Notes under the pieces: model-generated
Told to the model about the DNA's origin: nothing
Seen by the model: only the letters and a program-made list of their open reading frames with translations
Databases searched by the model: none
Shown: one piece after another, positions 25,685 to 36,813 of the stretch
Layout: every line of letters begins with the position of its first letter
Numbering within the stretch: position 1 is the stretch's first letter
Position numbers and translations under genes: made by a program
NCBI RefSeq assembly: GCF_000158175.1
Contig: NZ_DS999411.1
Span: forward strand, 2,065,918 to 2,129,917
DNA length: 64,000 nucleotides
Reading direction: 5' to 3'
Source of the DNA: Luminiphilus syltensis NOR5-1B
GTDB lineage: Bacteria; Pseudomonadota; Gammaproteobacteria; Pseudomonadales; Halieaceae

Positions 25685-26044
25685 ATGTCTCGTGTAAAAC
25701 GTGGAGTGACTGCTCACAGGCGTCACAAGAAGATACTTAAGCAAGCCAAAGGTTATTACGGTGCGCGGTCGCGTATTTTTCGTGTGGCCAAGCAGGCGGT
25801 TACCAAGGCTGGGCAATACGCCTACCGCGATCGTCGCCAGCGCAAGCGCCAGTTTCGTGCGCTTTGGATCACCCGGATCAATGCTCAATCGCGCGCTAAC
25901 GGTTTGACCTACAGCCGCTTGATCAACGGGCTGAAGAAAGCGGAAATCGCGCTCGACCGTCGCGTACTGGCGGATCTTGCCGTTCACGATAAGCCGGCTT
26001 TTGCGGCCGTAGTAGAACGCGCCCGCGCCGCCCTCGCCGCCTAA
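25685..26044 (+). CDS. rplT: 50S ribosomal protein bL20
   Basis: A 119-residue basic protein: [32 protein letters not shown] at the N-terminus, which threads into 23S rRNA, and a globular C-terminal half with [23 protein letters not shown]. It is needed for early 50S assembly and is the known autogenous repressor of the rpmI-rplT message in Escherichia coli. An AGGAGAAA site lies seven bases before ATG 25685. A strong terminator follows. Confidence 0.98.
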   Translation: MSRVKRGVTAHRRHKKILKQAKGYYGARSRIFRVAKQAVTKAGQYAYRDRRQRKRQFRALWITRINAQSRANGLTYSRLINGLKKAEIALDRRVLADLAVHDKPAFAAVVERARAALAA

Positions 26045-26074
26045 CCGGCACCCGCTAGACGGGTCCGTGAGTAA

Positions 26075-27154
<1,080 letters not shown>

Positions 27155-27165
27155 GGAGCGGAACG

Positions 27166-29538
27166 ATGATTATTTCTGAACAGTGGTTGCGACAGGATTG
27201 GGTCGATCCATCGATAGACACCGAGACGCTGTCGCACCAACTGACCATGGCTGGCCTCGAGGTCGATTCAGTGGCTCCGGTGGCGGGGTCGTTTTCCGGT
27301 GTCATCGTTGCCGAGATTGTCGCGGCGGAGCAACATCCCAATGCCGATAAGCTGCGCCTCTGCGAGGTGGATACTGGCGATGGCCGCGTGCAAATCGTGT
27401 GCGGTGCACCCAATGCCCGCGTGGGTTTAAAGGCCCCGCTGGCACAGGTTGGCGCGGTGTTGCCCGGTGATTTCAAAATCAAAAAAGCCAAACTCAGAGG
27501 TGTCGAGTCCCGGGGCATGCTCTGCGCTGAGGCGGAACTGGAGCTGTCCGAGGAGAATGCGGGGCTTATGGAACTCGCTTCCGATGCGCCGGTCGGTGCT
27601 GATTTACGGGATTACCTGAGCCTCGATGACAACGCTATCGAGATCGGCCTCACCCCCAATCGCGCGGATTGCCTTGGCCTGGCGGGAGTCGCGCGCGAGG
27701 TGGCGGTGCTCAATGGGCTCGCCGTCAAAAATCCCCTGGGCGGATCGATCGCGGCGACGATTGACGATGACTTTCCTATCCGTATCGAGGCGCCTGAACA
27801 GTGCCCGCGTTATCTGGGTCGCGTAATACGTAGCATTGATCTCAGCAGACCCTCGCCACGTTATATGGTCGAACGGCTGCGCCGGTGCGGCCTGAGGAGT
27901 ATCGATCCGGTAGTTGATGTCACCAACTACGTCATGCTCGAGTTGGGTCAGCCGCTGCATGCGTTTGACCTGCAGTCGCTCAGTGGTGGAATTGTCGTTC
28001 GTGAGGCGCGCAGCGAAGAACGGATAACTCTGCTCGATGGTTCCGATGTGGCGCTCTCGCCGGGCACGCTGCTGATTGCCGACGAGGAGCGACCCCTGGC
28101 CATGGCAGGCATTATGGGTGGCGAAAACAGCGGGGTCAGCGAGTCAACCACGGATCTATTTTTGGAGAGTGCGTTTTTTGCGCCGGAGCCGATTGCCGGC
28201 CGAGCGCGCAGCTACGGCTTGCATACCGATGCCTCACACCGCTACGAACGCGGTGTCGATCCCGAATTACAGCGTGTGGCTATCGAGCGTGCCACGGAAC
28301 TGTTGCTCGAAATAGTCGGTGGTGAGGCGGGGCCCGTCAGTGAAAAGACCGCCGCTGAATACCTGCCAACGGCAACGCCGGTACTCCTGCGACCGGCGAG
28401 AATCGCCCGTGTCCTGGGTTTTGAAATGGATGCCGCTGAGGTCGAGTCTATCCTGACCGGTCTGGGTTTCAGCGTGACCAGCGATACCGAGGGTTGGCAC
28501 TGTGCGGCGCCAAGCTGGCGTTTCGATATCGAGCAGGAAGTCGATCTGATTGAAGAACTGGCACGGGTGTACGGCTATAACCGATTGCCTGTGAGTCGAA
28601 TTCATGCCGCGTTGAACTTTGCCCCACAGCCCGAAGCGCGCAAGCCGCTGACCCGACTCAAACACGAACTGGCGGCGCGCGGTTTTACCGAGGCGATCAC
28701 CTACAGCTTTGTGCCCTCCGATTTACAGTCCGCCTTTGACCCCGAGGTGACGCCGGTCGGCCTTCGCAACCCCATATCATCAGAAATGACGGTGATGCGA
28801 ACCAGCCTGATTCCCGGCCTGCTTAAGGTGCTGTCCCACAATCGCAATCGTCAGGCAAGTCGACAGCGCTTTTTTGAGGCGGGACTCCGTTTTCTTCCGG
28901 GCGAATCGCTGGATCAGCAACCGATGGTAGCGTTGGCGATGACCGGTTTGCGGGATAGCGAGTCCTGGACATCGACGACTGAGCCCGTCGACTTCTATGA
29001 TATGAAAGCGGCCATCGAAATGCTGTTTGGTCACCGGGAGCATTCGCCGTTGTCATTTGTCCAGATCGAGCGTCCGGGGCTCCATCCCGGTCAGACCGCA
29101 GAGGTACATGTGGACGGTCAGGCGGCGGGTGTACTGGGTGCCGTGCATCCATCGATTGCCGATCTTCTCGACTTGCCCGCGGCGACATTTGTGGCCGAAC
29201 TGGACCAGCGCCTGTTGATGGCGACAAGCTTGCCCGAGGCTCAGGAAGTCTCTCGTTATCCTTCTGTGCGGCGCGATCTTGCCCTGTTGATGGAGCACAC
29301 CGTGCCCGCCAGTGCGCTGATGCGCGTGGCCGCCGAATCAGCGGGCGCCTACCTTGATGATGTGGTGGTGTTCGATGTTTACTCGGGTGCGGGGGTCGGC
29401 GAGGATCAAAAAAGTCTGGCCATCGGTTTGACTTTCCGACATCCAGAGCGCACCCTTAGTGATTCCGAAATCTCCGAGGCAATGACTCAAGTTATTGATT
29501 CATTGGGAGAAAAGCTGAACGTAAAACTCAGGAGCTGA
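27166..29538 (+). CDS. pheT: phenylalanyl-tRNA synthetase beta subunit
   Basis: A 790-residue protein of normal length. The N-terminal tRNA-binding EMAP-like domain is about residues 40-150 ([26 protein letters not shown]). The B3/B4 editing region contains [17 protein letters not shown] and [11 protein letters not shown]. The B5 domain (about 405-475) and the catalytic-like domain ([21 protein letters not shown]) follow, then a C-terminal FDX-ACB anticodon-binding domain ([20 protein letters not shown]). It supplies editing and tRNA recognition to the PheST enzyme. It is part of the pheS-pheT-ihfA-merR operon. Confidence 0.98.
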   Translation: MIISEQWLRQDWVDPSIDTETLSHQLTMAGLEVDSVAPVAGSFSGVIVAEIVAAEQHPNADKLRLCEVDTGDGRVQIVCGAPNARVGLKAPLAQVGAVLPGDFKIKKAKLRGVESRGMLCAEAELELSEENAGLMELASDAPVGADLRDYLSLDDNAIEIGLTPNRADCLGLAGVAREVAVLNGLAVKNPLGGSIAATIDDDFPIRIEAPEQCPRYLGRVIRSIDLSRPSPRYMVERLRRCGLRSIDPVVDVTNYVMLELGQPLHAFDLQSLSGGIVVREARSEERITLLDGSDVALSPGTLLIADEERPLAMAGIMGGENSGVSESTTDLFLESAFFAPEPIAGRARSYGLHTDASHRYERGVDPELQRVAIERATELLLEIVGGEAGPVSEKTAAEYLPTATPVLLRPARIARVLGFEMDAAEVESILTGLGFSVTSDTEGWHCAAPSWRFDIEQEVDLIEELARVYGYNRLPVSRIHAALNFAPQPEARKPLTRLKHELAARGFTEAITYSFVPSDLQSAFDPEVTPVGLRNPISSEMTVMRTSLIPGLLKVLSHNRNRQASRQRFFEAGLRFLPGESLDQQPMVALAMTGLRDSESWTSTTEPVDFYDMKAAIEMLFGHREHSPLSFVQIERPGLHPGQTAEVHVDGQAAGVLGAVHPSIADLLDLPAATFVAELDQRLLMATSLPEAQEVSRYPSVRRDLALLMEHTVPASALMRVAAESAGAYLDDVVVFDVYSGAGVGEDQKSLAIGLTFRHPERTLSDSEISEAMTQVIDSLGEKLNVKLRS

Positions 29539-29546
29539 CTGTTTGC

Positions 29547-29861
29547 ATGGCTGCCTTGACCAAATCAGAGATGGCTGAAAAGTTGTTCGAAGAGTTGGGT
29601 CTCAACAAGCGAGAGGCCAAGGAACTGGTCGAGCAGTTTTTCGAGGAAATCCGAATCTGCCTCGAGAACAACGAGCAAATGAAGCTGTCGGGCTTTGGTA
29701 ATTTTGATCTGCGCGACAAAAGCCAGCGGCCTGGAAGAAACCCTAAAACCGGTGAAGAAATTCCCATCTCCGCCCGTCGCGTGGTGACGTTTCGACCCGG
29801 TCAAAAATTAAAGGCGCGGGTAGAGCAGTTCGCGGCTGATGAGGCAAACCGCCGTGCTTGA
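29547..29861 (+). CDS. ihfA: integration host factor alpha subunit
   Basis: A 104-residue HU/IHF-family protein. The helical N-terminus is [29 protein letters not shown]. The beta-arm has [44 protein letters not shown], in which the [11 protein letters not shown] arm inserts into the minor groove and bends DNA. With IhfB it acts in transcription, replication and recombination. Its place directly after pheT is the classical gammaproteobacterial order. It overlaps the start of the merR gene by 23 bases. Confidence 0.97.
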   Translation: MAALTKSEMAEKLFEELGLNKREAKELVEQFFEEIRICLENNEQMKLSGFGNFDLRDKSQRPGRNPKTGEEIPISARRVVTFRPGQKLKARVEQFAADEANRRA

Positions 29862-30216
29862 ACCTACCCACAACAGTGAACTTCCCCCCATACCCGGAAA
29901 GCGCTATTTCACCATTGGTGAGGTCAGCGATCTGTGTGCGGTAAAGCCCCATGTCCTGCGTTACTGGGAGCAGGAATTCCCGCAGCTCAAGCCGGTAAAA
30001 CGCCGCGGTAACCGTCGCTATTATCAGCGGGAAGACGTGGAAATGATTCGGACCATCCGCGGTCTGCTCTATGAGCAGGGCTATACCATTGGCGGTGCCC
30101 GCCAGCGGATGTCCACCGAAGGTGAGGGCCCCACGCCGACCGAGGTCCAATCCGTGGTTCGCGACTGTATCGACAATCTGACGCAGGCCAGGGCGTTGCT
30201 GGTTTCCGGGGATTGA
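29839..30216 (+). CDS. MerR-family regulator downstream of ihfA
   Basis: A 125-residue protein. The MerR winged-helix domain is [70 protein letters not shown] (about 22-92). A short dimerisation helix follows, with no cysteine-rich or ligand-binding C-terminal domain. Pseudomonads and relatives have the same small protein after ihfA; its target is unknown. ATG 29839 lies inside the end of ihfA, suggesting translational coupling. Confidence 0.88.
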   Translation: MRQTAVLEPTHNSELPPIPGKRYFTIGEVSDLCAVKPHVLRYWEQEFPQLKPVKRRGNRRYYQREDVEMIRTIRGLLYEQGYTIGGARQRMSTEGEGPTPTEVQSVVRDCIDNLTQARALLVSGD

Positions 30217-30242
30217 GACTACCTTTGGCGAATTTTTGTGCG

Positions 30243-30248
30243 TATAAT
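30243..30248 (+). promoter_or_regulatory. TATAAT -10 box of tRNA-Pro promoter
   Basis: A perfect TATAAT lies 11 bases before the tRNA, followed by a GC-rich discriminator (CGCCGCCG) of the kind found in stringently controlled tRNA promoters. The -35 at 17-base spacing (TACCTT) is weak. Confidence 0.65.
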
Positions 30249-30259
30249 CGCCGCCGTCT

Positions 30260-30336
30260 CGGGGCGTAGCGCAGCCTGGTAGCGCACCACACTGGGGGTG
30301 TGGTGGTCGCAGGTTCAAATCCTGCCGTCCCGACCA
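30260..30336 (+). tRNA. tRNA-Pro(GGG)
   Basis: A 77-base cloverleaf: acceptor CGGGGCG/CGTCCCG, D arm GCGC/GCGC, anticodon arm CCACA-CTGGGGG-TGTGG with anticodon GGG, T arm GCAGG-TTCAAAT-CCTGC, discriminator A, CCA encoded. It follows the pheST-ihfA-merR operon with its own promoter. Confidence 0.96.
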
Positions 30337-30352
30337 AATTTCCTGAATTTTT

Positions 30353-30384
30353 AAAAGCCTTGCTTCAGCAGGGCTTTTTATTTA
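30353..30384 (+). terminator. intrinsic terminator of tRNA-Pro
   Basis: AAAAGCCTTGC pairs with GCAGGGCTTTT around a TTCA loop, ending in a T-rich run. Confidence 0.85.
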
Positions 30385-30498
30385 CCCCAAACGGGATTTA
30401 TTGCAGATCCCTGCCTGCTCATTGGCTCGTCACACTCTATTTTTTGTACCTGACCTTATATGTAGGACGACCAATAGACTGGGTAGGGCAGGGGAAGA

Positions 30499-31392
30499 CT
30501 ACAACGCCATTAGTTTTTGTGCGAGACATCCAGCCAGTTCTATCCGATTGGTCGGATGAGGAATACTGTCAGTACTCCAGATTTCATTTGCGCCCGCGAT
30601 CTTCAGTCTTTTCAGTGCGTCGCCGGCAAACAGCGCATGCGTCACCATGACTGTAATGCTGGCCGGCTGGTAAGGTTGGATTTCTTTGATTGCGCTTTCG
30701 ATAGTTCGACCCGTGCTGATTACGTCATCTACGAAGACTACATGCCTTTCCCGGTAATCTGCGTTGGGTAAGGACACGCTGACATCTCTGTCACCAAAAC
30801 GTAACTTTCGGGCTACATAAAACTCCAGGTCGTTTTGTTGGGCGATGGCCGCGACCCATTGCTCAGATTCCTCATCGGGCCCAATGAGAATAGGCTTTTC
30901 TAACTTTCCCTCCAGATAACTGGACATGGCAGTTGTAGCGCTTAGCGTTAACGCTAGCGGGATGGGAACCGCGTCTTCAATGCGATGTACCCGGTGTAGG
31001 TGGGGGTCGACGGTAATCAGTGCATCGAAAAAGGTTGCTAGCAGGTTTCCCACTATTTTCTGGCTGACGGCCTCACCAGGGTGGAAGGCTTTATCCTGGC
31101 GCATGTAGGCCAGGTAAGGCGCCACAAGTGTAATTTTCCTTGCGCCAAGTTCTCTGGCCGATGAAACCGCAAGAATGAGTTCTATTAGTTTTTCGTTCGG
31201 CTGATTCAAACTGCGACATATGAACACCGTTTCGGGAAGATGCTCCGGGAGCCGGATCCGGCTCTCGCCATCGGGGAAGTGGTGGACCTCGATTTCAGCA
31301 AAATTCAGACCTGCCGCTCTGGCCAGACCTTTAGCTTGCGCGCTGTATTCAGGAAACCCGAGCAATAGCCCTTCAAGGCTGTTAACACTCAT
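30499..31392 (-). CDS. ribose-phosphate pyrophosphokinase-like protein
   Basis: A 297-residue protein with PRPP-synthetase landmarks: an N-terminal domain with HHFPDGESRIRLPE, the conserved MRQDKAFHPGEAVSQKIVGNLL, DALITVDPHLHR, and the PRPP-binding loop VVFVDDVISTGRTI. It is shorter than housekeeping Prs (about 315) and diverges in the catalytic flexible loop (ARKLRFGDRDVS). It is probably a paralogue; the housekeeping prs normally sits with ispE. Prs makes PRPP from ribose-5-phosphate and ATP. It follows a phosphorylase gene on the same strand after 45 bases, so the two are likely co-transcribed in one nucleotide/ribose-phosphate pathway. Confidence 0.82.
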   Translation of the reverse strand: MSVNSLEGLLLGFPEYSAQAKGLARAAGLNFAEIEVHHFPDGESRIRLPEHLPETVFICRSLNQPNEKLIELILAVSSARELGARKITLVAPYLAYMRQDKAFHPGEAVSQKIVGNLLATFFDALITVDPHLHRVHRIEDAVPIPLALTLSATTAMSSYLEGKLEKPILIGPDEESEQWVAAIAQQNDLEFYVARKLRFGDRDVSVSLPNADYRERHVVFVDDVISTGRTIESAIKEIQPYQPASITVMVTHALFAGDALKRLKIAGANEIWSTDSIPHPTNRIELAGCLAQKLMAL

Positions 31393-31437
31393 CGGCTTGG
31401 CAAACCTCGATATGTCGCATGCAGTGGCTGAGTGGCT

Positions 31438-32961
31438 TCATGGGCTCTCATCGACAACGGCATTACCAGTAGTAAAGCCTGAATTCTGTTCGGCTGATTC
31501 TCGGGCAAATTCGAAATCAGCCGGAAATTCCGCATAGATTGAAAAGAGAGTCTCGCCGACCTCTACCGGATCCCCTAGTTTCTTGTGCAAATCAACTCCC
31601 GCGCCTTTATCCATTGGGGCCCCCGCAAGGCGGGCGATGTGTGCCAGTTGCAGGTTATCGATGGAAGTGACTTGCCCGCTGTCAGTGGCGGTGACGTCAT
31701 GGCAAAAATGCCCGATTTGCGGGGGATTTGGGTTTCGACCCTGTGCATCGACAATGGCCTGCATCTTCGCCAGTGCCCTTCCCGATTCGAGAATGTCCCG
31801 GGCAATCACATAACCCTGCCCGCCGCGCACATCGGGATCAAATTCAATAATTCTACCGGCGAGCTGCAGGGATTTTTCTCGCAGGTCAAGGGGTGCTGCG
31901 GGATCGTTATTGAGCACCTGCATGACGTCGCGTGATTCCAGTGCGGGCCCGATGCCCCGTCCTACAGGTTGTCGGCCGTCTGTAAGCACGACCTCAATGC
32001 TCAGTCCCAAATGGTCGCCGACATACTCAAATAACCTGCGCAGCGCCAAAGCTCTGCTTCGATTACTTATTTTAGCCGTTGCCCCAATGGGAATGTCGAT
32101 GATTAGGTGAGTAGCGCCGGCCGCGAGCTTTTTCGACAAAATCGAGGCAACCATCTGCCCCGGGGAGTCCATCGACAACGGACGCTCTACCGCGATCAGG
32201 ATATCGTCTACAGGCGCCAGCTCTGCAGTACCGCCCCAGGCCAGGCATGCACGTTGAGCGCGCACAATTTCATGGAGTTCATGGGGGGAGAGTTCCACCC
32301 TGGCCAGTACTTCCATGGTATCTGCGGTCCCGGCTGGGGAGGTGATGGCGCGACTGGAGGTTTTAGGAATCAGCATGCCGTGTGCGGCCACGATGGGCAC
32401 AATGAGCATCGTAGTCCGGTTTCCCGGAATTCCGCCAATACAGTGTTTATCAACGACCAGAGGTTCGCCCCAGTTGAGGCGCTTACCCGTCTCGATCATG
32501 GCCTTGGTCAGGTACAGTACTTCATCGCGCTCAAGCCCGGTTTGAGAACATGCGACGAGAAAAGCGGCCATCTCTATTTTCGAGTAGCGGTTACTGGCTA
32601 TATCCCGGGCGATACCCTGGTAGTCCTCAAGACCCAGGTTATCGCCGGAAATCTTGCGGTGTACGGCCTTGAGTGAGGCTGGCAATCTGGCGTGTGCGAT
32701 GTTCACGGCAACGCCTGCTTCTCCACCCATCTGGCGAAAAGCCTGTTCGCACAAACCCAATTCGTCGGGTTTGGTTATGCAATCATCATCGACGACATTG
32801 AGTACGGCAATTATCGACACTGCACCATCTAGACTGTGAATTTCGATCTTATTCAACGCCTGAAAACCTTCACTGCGATAGAGTTTGCAATCACGATGCA
32901 GGTAGGCAACGTTCTCCCTGTAGGTATCGATAGCGACTTTTCGAAGCGTTAGGGTGCTCAT
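31438..32961 (-). CDS. thymidine phosphorylase-family protein (AMP phosphorylase-like)
   Basis: A 507-residue protein of the long class of the family. An N-terminal domain of about 90 residues precedes the catalytic body, as in archaeal AMP phosphorylases. The helical and phosphate-binding parts are visible: [45 protein letters not shown] and [28 protein letters not shown]-terminal domain follows ([27 protein letters not shown]). Members cleave a nucleoside or nucleoside monophosphate with phosphate, giving a base and (5-phospho)ribose-1-phosphate. Adjacency to a Prs-like gene supports a nucleotide-level substrate, but that is inference. The divergent neighbour is a beta-CASP nuclease. Confidence 0.85.
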   Translation of the reverse strand: MSTLTLRKVAIDTYRENVAYLHRDCKLYRSEGFQALNKIEIHSLDGAVSIIAVLNVVDDDCITKPDELGLCEQAFRQMGGEAGVAVNIAHARLPASLKAVHRKISGDNLGLEDYQGIARDIASNRYSKIEMAAFLVACSQTGLERDEVLYLTKAMIETGKRLNWGEPLVVDKHCIGGIPGNRTTMLIVPIVAAHGMLIPKTSSRAITSPAGTADTMEVLARVELSPHELHEIVRAQRACLAWGGTAELAPVDDILIAVERPLSMDSPGQMVASILSKKLAAGATHLIIDIPIGATAKISNRSRALALRRLFEYVGDHLGLSIEVVLTDGRQPVGRGIGPALESRDVMQVLNNDPAAPLDLREKSLQLAGRIIEFDPDVRGGQGYVIARDILESGRALAKMQAIVDAQGRNPNPPQIGHFCHDVTATDSGQVTSIDNLQLAHIARLAGAPMDKGAGVDLHKKLGDPVEVGETLFSIYAEFPADFEFARESAEQNSGFTTGNAVVDESP

Positions 32962-33676
32962 TTTCTATCCTCCCAGATCGAGCCATGGGTGCGGGGGCAT
33001 TGTGTGCCTACCCGGATCGCTGGTCCGTCTGCCGTCAGATCGCTAATCTTGCGACAGATTCCAGTCTTGCGCAAAAGTCGCAAATACGTAACCGGGAAAT
33101 ATTCGGGAAAAGCGCCTATGGTTAGGTAAAAAGAAACCTTTGCTGCGACTCGCATAGTGATTCCAGAGTTGCAGTCGCCCGAATCAATGGGGTACCTCCA
33201 TGAAGTGCAGGCTCCGGTGTGGTGATTCGTTGTGATCCGATGCTCCCCTGCGACAGGCATTGTCCCCCCGACTTGGCGGCGAAAAGGCATTTTTTGAAGT
33301 GCATCAGTGTCCCGATGAACACCATGTGCACGCGGCCACCTGATTGAGGTTGTCATCGCTCGCTGACCGGCTTTCCGGTCGAGGCTTTGAATTATTCTGT
33401 GTATCGGCGGCCTGGCCTGAACAATTCCCATTGGTTTTAGAGGTCACGCTATCAGGTGTCCTGAGAAGCCCAATCCGATCACGAACCGGTTTTTGAGCAG
33501 CTGATTTAATTTATCGATTTGTCGTTGGTAACGCGCGGCCAAGGGGCGCGAATATTCCGTTCGGAACGGGCCCATTGACGCATTGAATGTATGTGTGCGA
33601 CTAATGATATGAAGAGACTAAGATTCAAACTCGCTGAATTTTTCGGCGAACAGAAGAATCCATGAGGGGAGGTAGC
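32962..33676. other. 715-bp intergenic region between divergent phosphorylase and beta-CASP genes
   Basis: This is unusually long for this window. An open frame at 32958-33431 (minus) has no family resemblance and is not accepted. A dyad TTCCGTTCGGAA lies at 33555-33566. No canonical FNR box (TTGAT-N4-ATCAA) was seen. It could hide a regulatory RNA or a small gene, but I cannot support one. Confidence 0.4.
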
Positions 33677-35080
33677 ATGAAAATTTCATTCCATGGAGCC
33701 GTGCAAGGTGTAACTGGCTCTTGCTATCTCGTCGAATGCGCCGGTAAACGCGTCCTGATTGACTGCGGAATGTACCAGGGCGGGCGTGAGCTTAGGGAGG
33801 AGAATTCCGAGCCGTTTGATTTTAAAGCACCGTCCATCGATTATTTATTGCTAACTCATGCGCATCTTGATCACTGTGGTCGCATACCGCTTCTGGCAAA
33901 GCGCGGCTTCAAAGGTGAGATAATCGCAACGGCGGCGTCGCTGGAGCTGGCGCGACTGGTGATGTTGGATTCGGCCGGTCTACAGGAGGAAGAGGCGCGT
34001 TACCAGACGCGGAAGGCGCAACGGCGTCGCGGTGGCCGCAAGGGAGACATTGAGCCGCTTTATACAACACTGGATGCTCTCAATTGTTTTGAGTTAATGG
34101 GACGACACGCTAGTTATGATCAAGCCCTGCAGTTAGCTCCTGGAATAAAAGCCACCTTTATCGACGCCGGGCATATTCTTGGTTCAGCGAGTATCCTCCT
34201 GTCGCTCGAAGAACATGGACGGCACCAAAGTCTGCTGTTTTCCGGTGACCTCGGTTATAGCGGGCGCGCAATACTGCGAGACCCAACTCCCCCTCCTGAA
34301 GTGGATGCCGTAGTGATGGAAACAACTTACGGTGATCGCCTGCATAAGCAATTGCAGCCGTCGATTGATGAGCTTTATGAGGTCATTAACGAAACCCTCG
34401 CGCGCGGAGGTAATGTGATTATTCCTACCTTCGCACTGGAGCGCGCTCAGGAGATTATCTATTACCTGCGTGAAGGAGTAGAGAATGGACAAATAAAATA
34501 CTACACCAATGTATTTCTAGATTCGCCCATGGCAATTTCCGCCACGGAAATATTTGAGCGACATCCCGAGTGCTTCGACAATGAGACGCTAAAACTATCC
34601 GCCGATGGTTCGGATTGTTTTGCGATGCCAGGCCTGCACTTTACCCGCGAGACAGCCGAGTCGATGGCCATCAATCAGATTAATGGAGGCGCCGTGATCA
34701 TGGCTGGCTCCGGCATGTGTACCGGCGGCCGTGTACGCCACCATCTGAAACATAACCTTTGGGGAAAACAAAACAGTGTGGTTTTTGTGGGCTATGCGGC
34801 GAATGGAACACTGGCCCGCCGAATTATCGATGGCGCCAAGAAAGTGCGTATTTATGGTGAAGAAATCAACGTGAATGCGAGCGTACACACGATTGGCGGG
34901 TTTTCAGCCCACGCCGATCAGGCCGAACTACTGGCCTGGCATAAACAGACGGGGAACCCCAAGACAACTTTTCTTGTCCATGGTGAAGATAGCAGTATGC
35001 AGGCCTTCGCGAAACAACTGAACAACACTCAGGTAGAAATACCGGTTTTGTATCAGGAGTACGAGCTCGGCGTTGATTGA
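33677..35080 (+). CDS. metallo-beta-lactamase-fold nuclease with beta-CASP and RMMBL domains
   Basis: A 467-residue protein. The MBL metal site is THAHLDHCG near residue 60, with further ligands in IDAGHILGSAS and FSGDLGYSG. The beta-CASP domain follows (VIIPTFALERAQEIIYYL to MAGSGMCTGGRVRHHL), then the C-terminal RMMBL motif with HTIGGFSAHADQAELLAW. It belongs to the CPSF73-like/YsH1 RNA-processing nucleases. Bacterial members are zinc-dependent RNases; the target is unknown. ATG 33677 follows a strong GGGGAGGT site; an ATG at 33662 is too early. It is transcribed away from the phosphorylase/Prs pair. Confidence 0.9.
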   Translation: MKISFHGAVQGVTGSCYLVECAGKRVLIDCGMYQGGRELREENSEPFDFKAPSIDYLLLTHAHLDHCGRIPLLAKRGFKGEIIATAASLELARLVMLDSAGLQEEEARYQTRKAQRRRGGRKGDIEPLYTTLDALNCFELMGRHASYDQALQLAPGIKATFIDAGHILGSASILLSLEEHGRHQSLLFSGDLGYSGRAILRDPTPPPEVDAVVMETTYGDRLHKQLQPSIDELYEVINETLARGGNVIIPTFALERAQEIIYYLREGVENGQIKYYTNVFLDSPMAISATEIFERHPECFDNETLKLSADGSDCFAMPGLHFTRETAESMAINQINGGAVIMAGSGMCTGGRVRHHLKHNLWGKQNSVVFVGYAANGTLARRIIDGAKKVRIYGEEINVNASVHTIGGFSAHADQAELLAWHKQTGNPKTTFLVHGEDSSMQAFAKQLNNTQVEIPVLYQEYELGVD

Positions 35081-35368
35081 GTTTTATCCCCTCGGCAACG
35101 AACCGTCTCGCTAGACCAGGCTAGAGGGAAACTCCGACTGCCGTGATGACGAACAGATTTGCAGCGTTTGCCTCGATCCGCGTGGACCTGGTGAATACCC
35201 GTTTACGGAATTGGAGGAGTGGCAGCCCATTGGATAGTCGAGCGTACTGCGGCATTTTCAGCGTGCGTTTTTGGGCGTCTTATCAAGCCGTATGCGGTCG
35301 ATCTCACCGGTACAAATGAGGCGCTTAGCCCCCAACGCCTGTCAGGCGAGGTGTGTTGGGTTCTCACT

Positions 35369-36019
35369 TCAGATTAGCCTGGCGCTCCAGGCGAGCATCA
35401 TTTGTGAGGCAAAATAAAGGGGCAACCCCCAGGCACGGTAGCGCAATCCAGCTTGCTTAAACTGCTGTCCCGCCACCGACAAGTCTGAAGCCGCAAAACC
35501 CCATGCGCCGACGAGTATCCACCCGCTGAGGCCGGTTTTCCAAGTGCCGCCTGCAGCGACCAGCACAAGGCAGATTACAACGATATAGGTGAATACCGGT
35601 GTGACCCGTTTTGCCGGTAGATCCCGATACAACCAGCGAACGGTAGCTATTCCCAATATCCCGGCGGGTGCCACACTCATCAACAGGCCGTAGGTATTAA
35701 CCGGAAGTTGCAGGAAAGCAGCGGCGTAAAATAAATGTGCCAATAAGAACGCGGACAGGCCGAAGGTAAAAGCCTTCTCGTTTTTCGGAATCAGCATCAG
35801 ATCCCCGATAACGCTCAGGCAAAGCCCGCCGAGAATCAGTGCGCCATAGGTTGAGTCTTGTGCGCCTCCTGACATTGCCAGCAGTACAAAACAGACCGAC
35901 GCCAGAGGCTTGAAAAGCCATTCCATCGGTGGGTGATTCCGATCGCACCAGAGCAATGCGATCACGCTAATCACTGCGACCAAAATAATGCCGATATCAA
36001 TGTGTTGGAGGGTCGCCAT
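35369..36019 (-). CDS. lysoplasmalogenase (YhhN family)
   Basis: A 216-residue integral membrane protein with about eight helices in the YhhN/TMEM86 pattern: LGGLCLSVIGDLMLI (the GDxxL Asp), FTFGLSAFLLAHLFYAAAF (the FxxGLxxFxxxHxxY motif) and a C-terminal SDLSVAGQQF helix with the second Asp. Family members hydrolyse the vinyl-ether bond of lysoplasmalogens; in bacteria the real substrate is uncertain. The gene stands alone, about 290 bases from the nuclease gene, with which it converges. Confidence 0.85.
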   Translation of the reverse strand: MATLQHIDIGIILVAVISVIALLWCDRNHPPMEWLFKPLASVCFVLLAMSGGAQDSTYGALILGGLCLSVIGDLMLIPKNEKAFTFGLSAFLLAHLFYAAAFLQLPVNTYGLLMSVAPAGILGIATVRWLYRDLPAKRVTPVFTYIVVICLVLVAAGGTWKTGLSGWILVGAWGFAASDLSVAGQQFKQAGLRYRAWGLPLYFASQMMLAWSARLI

Positions 36020-36190
36020 AAATGGTCCTAAAGACCGGTTAATCGGTGGAACATATCAGTTGGGGGAAATCCGGACATTCAGGAACGAAGAAATACTCCT
36101 CAGAAAGCTGAGCTAACTCCGAAAATGCCCCTGGGGTATCCCGCGTAAAAACTACTCAAGCCCATAAGGTACGCCATCCCTGTTTAACCG

Positions 36191-36688
36191 TTATGCGGTC
36201 CGGGAAATCAAGGCTTCGAATCGATTCTTCGCTACATTCTTTTGTACGTTATCAATATCGAATACTCGGCCATTCACGGCGATGTATACGCCGGGGCTTG
36301 CACGCTGTAGGGCGCCAATCGCGCAGCCAATATTGAAGACCGCATCAGAATTTCGAAATGCAGCGGGCTGCAGGGCACCAGTGAGAACAATGATTTTATT
36401 GTCAATGTTCTGCAGAGCTTTGCCAGTGGTCACCATGCCGTCGGTGCCATGGGTGATCAAGACATGAGCCTCGTCACAGCGGTTCACACAGGCCCGAATC
36501 TTTTCGCGGTCCGAATCGTCCATATCGAGGCTGTCTTTGCGCATCGCTGACTCGACGGTGTAGGGAAAGTGAACCCCCAGAGCATCCAGCATTTCGCCGA
36601 TTACGGGAGCGCCTACTTGGTAATCGCTCTTGGCGTCAAAGTAGGTCTTATCGATCGTTCCACCTGTGGTGATGATGTGTAGTTCCAT
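36191..36688 (-). CDS. short asparaginase-like protein (single N-terminal domain)
   Basis: A 165-residue protein that matches only the N-terminal domain of L-asparaginases. The TGGTID motif is at residues 8-13 (catalytic Thr region), ITHGTDGM near 81 replaces the usual HGTDTM, and VLTGALQPAAF near 102 corresponds to TGAMRP. The C-terminal domain of type I/II asparaginases (another 150-170 residues) is missing, and no frameshifted remainder was found downstream. Such stand-alone domains are known in proteobacteria, but activity is unclear, since full-length enzymes complete their active site across subunits. It lies just beyond the dab-usp operon on the same strand. Confidence 0.78.
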   Translation of the reverse strand: MELHIITTGGTIDKTYFDAKSDYQVGAPVIGEMLDALGVHFPYTVESAMRKDSLDMDDSDREKIRACVNRCDEAHVLITHGTDGMVTTGKALQNIDNKIIVLTGALQPAAFRNSDAVFNIGCAIGALQRASPGVYIAVNGRVFDIDNVQKNVAKNRFEALISRTA

Positions 36689-36813
36689 TACGGCCTTGTA
36701 TGGGGAGTGTTCTGCAACTGATTCGATAGCAACGATACCGCATCGGTCGCAAGTTCTGGGTGCGTAGCATCGTCCGATCCTGGCAGGCCGCTGTCAGATC
36801 GATGCTCGGAACA

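Noticed and set aside
32958-33431. 157-residue ORF on the minus strand upstream of the phosphorylase gene
   Set aside because: It has no recognisable domain and no clear ribosome-binding site. It overlaps the phosphorylase start, and its composition is unlike the neighbours.
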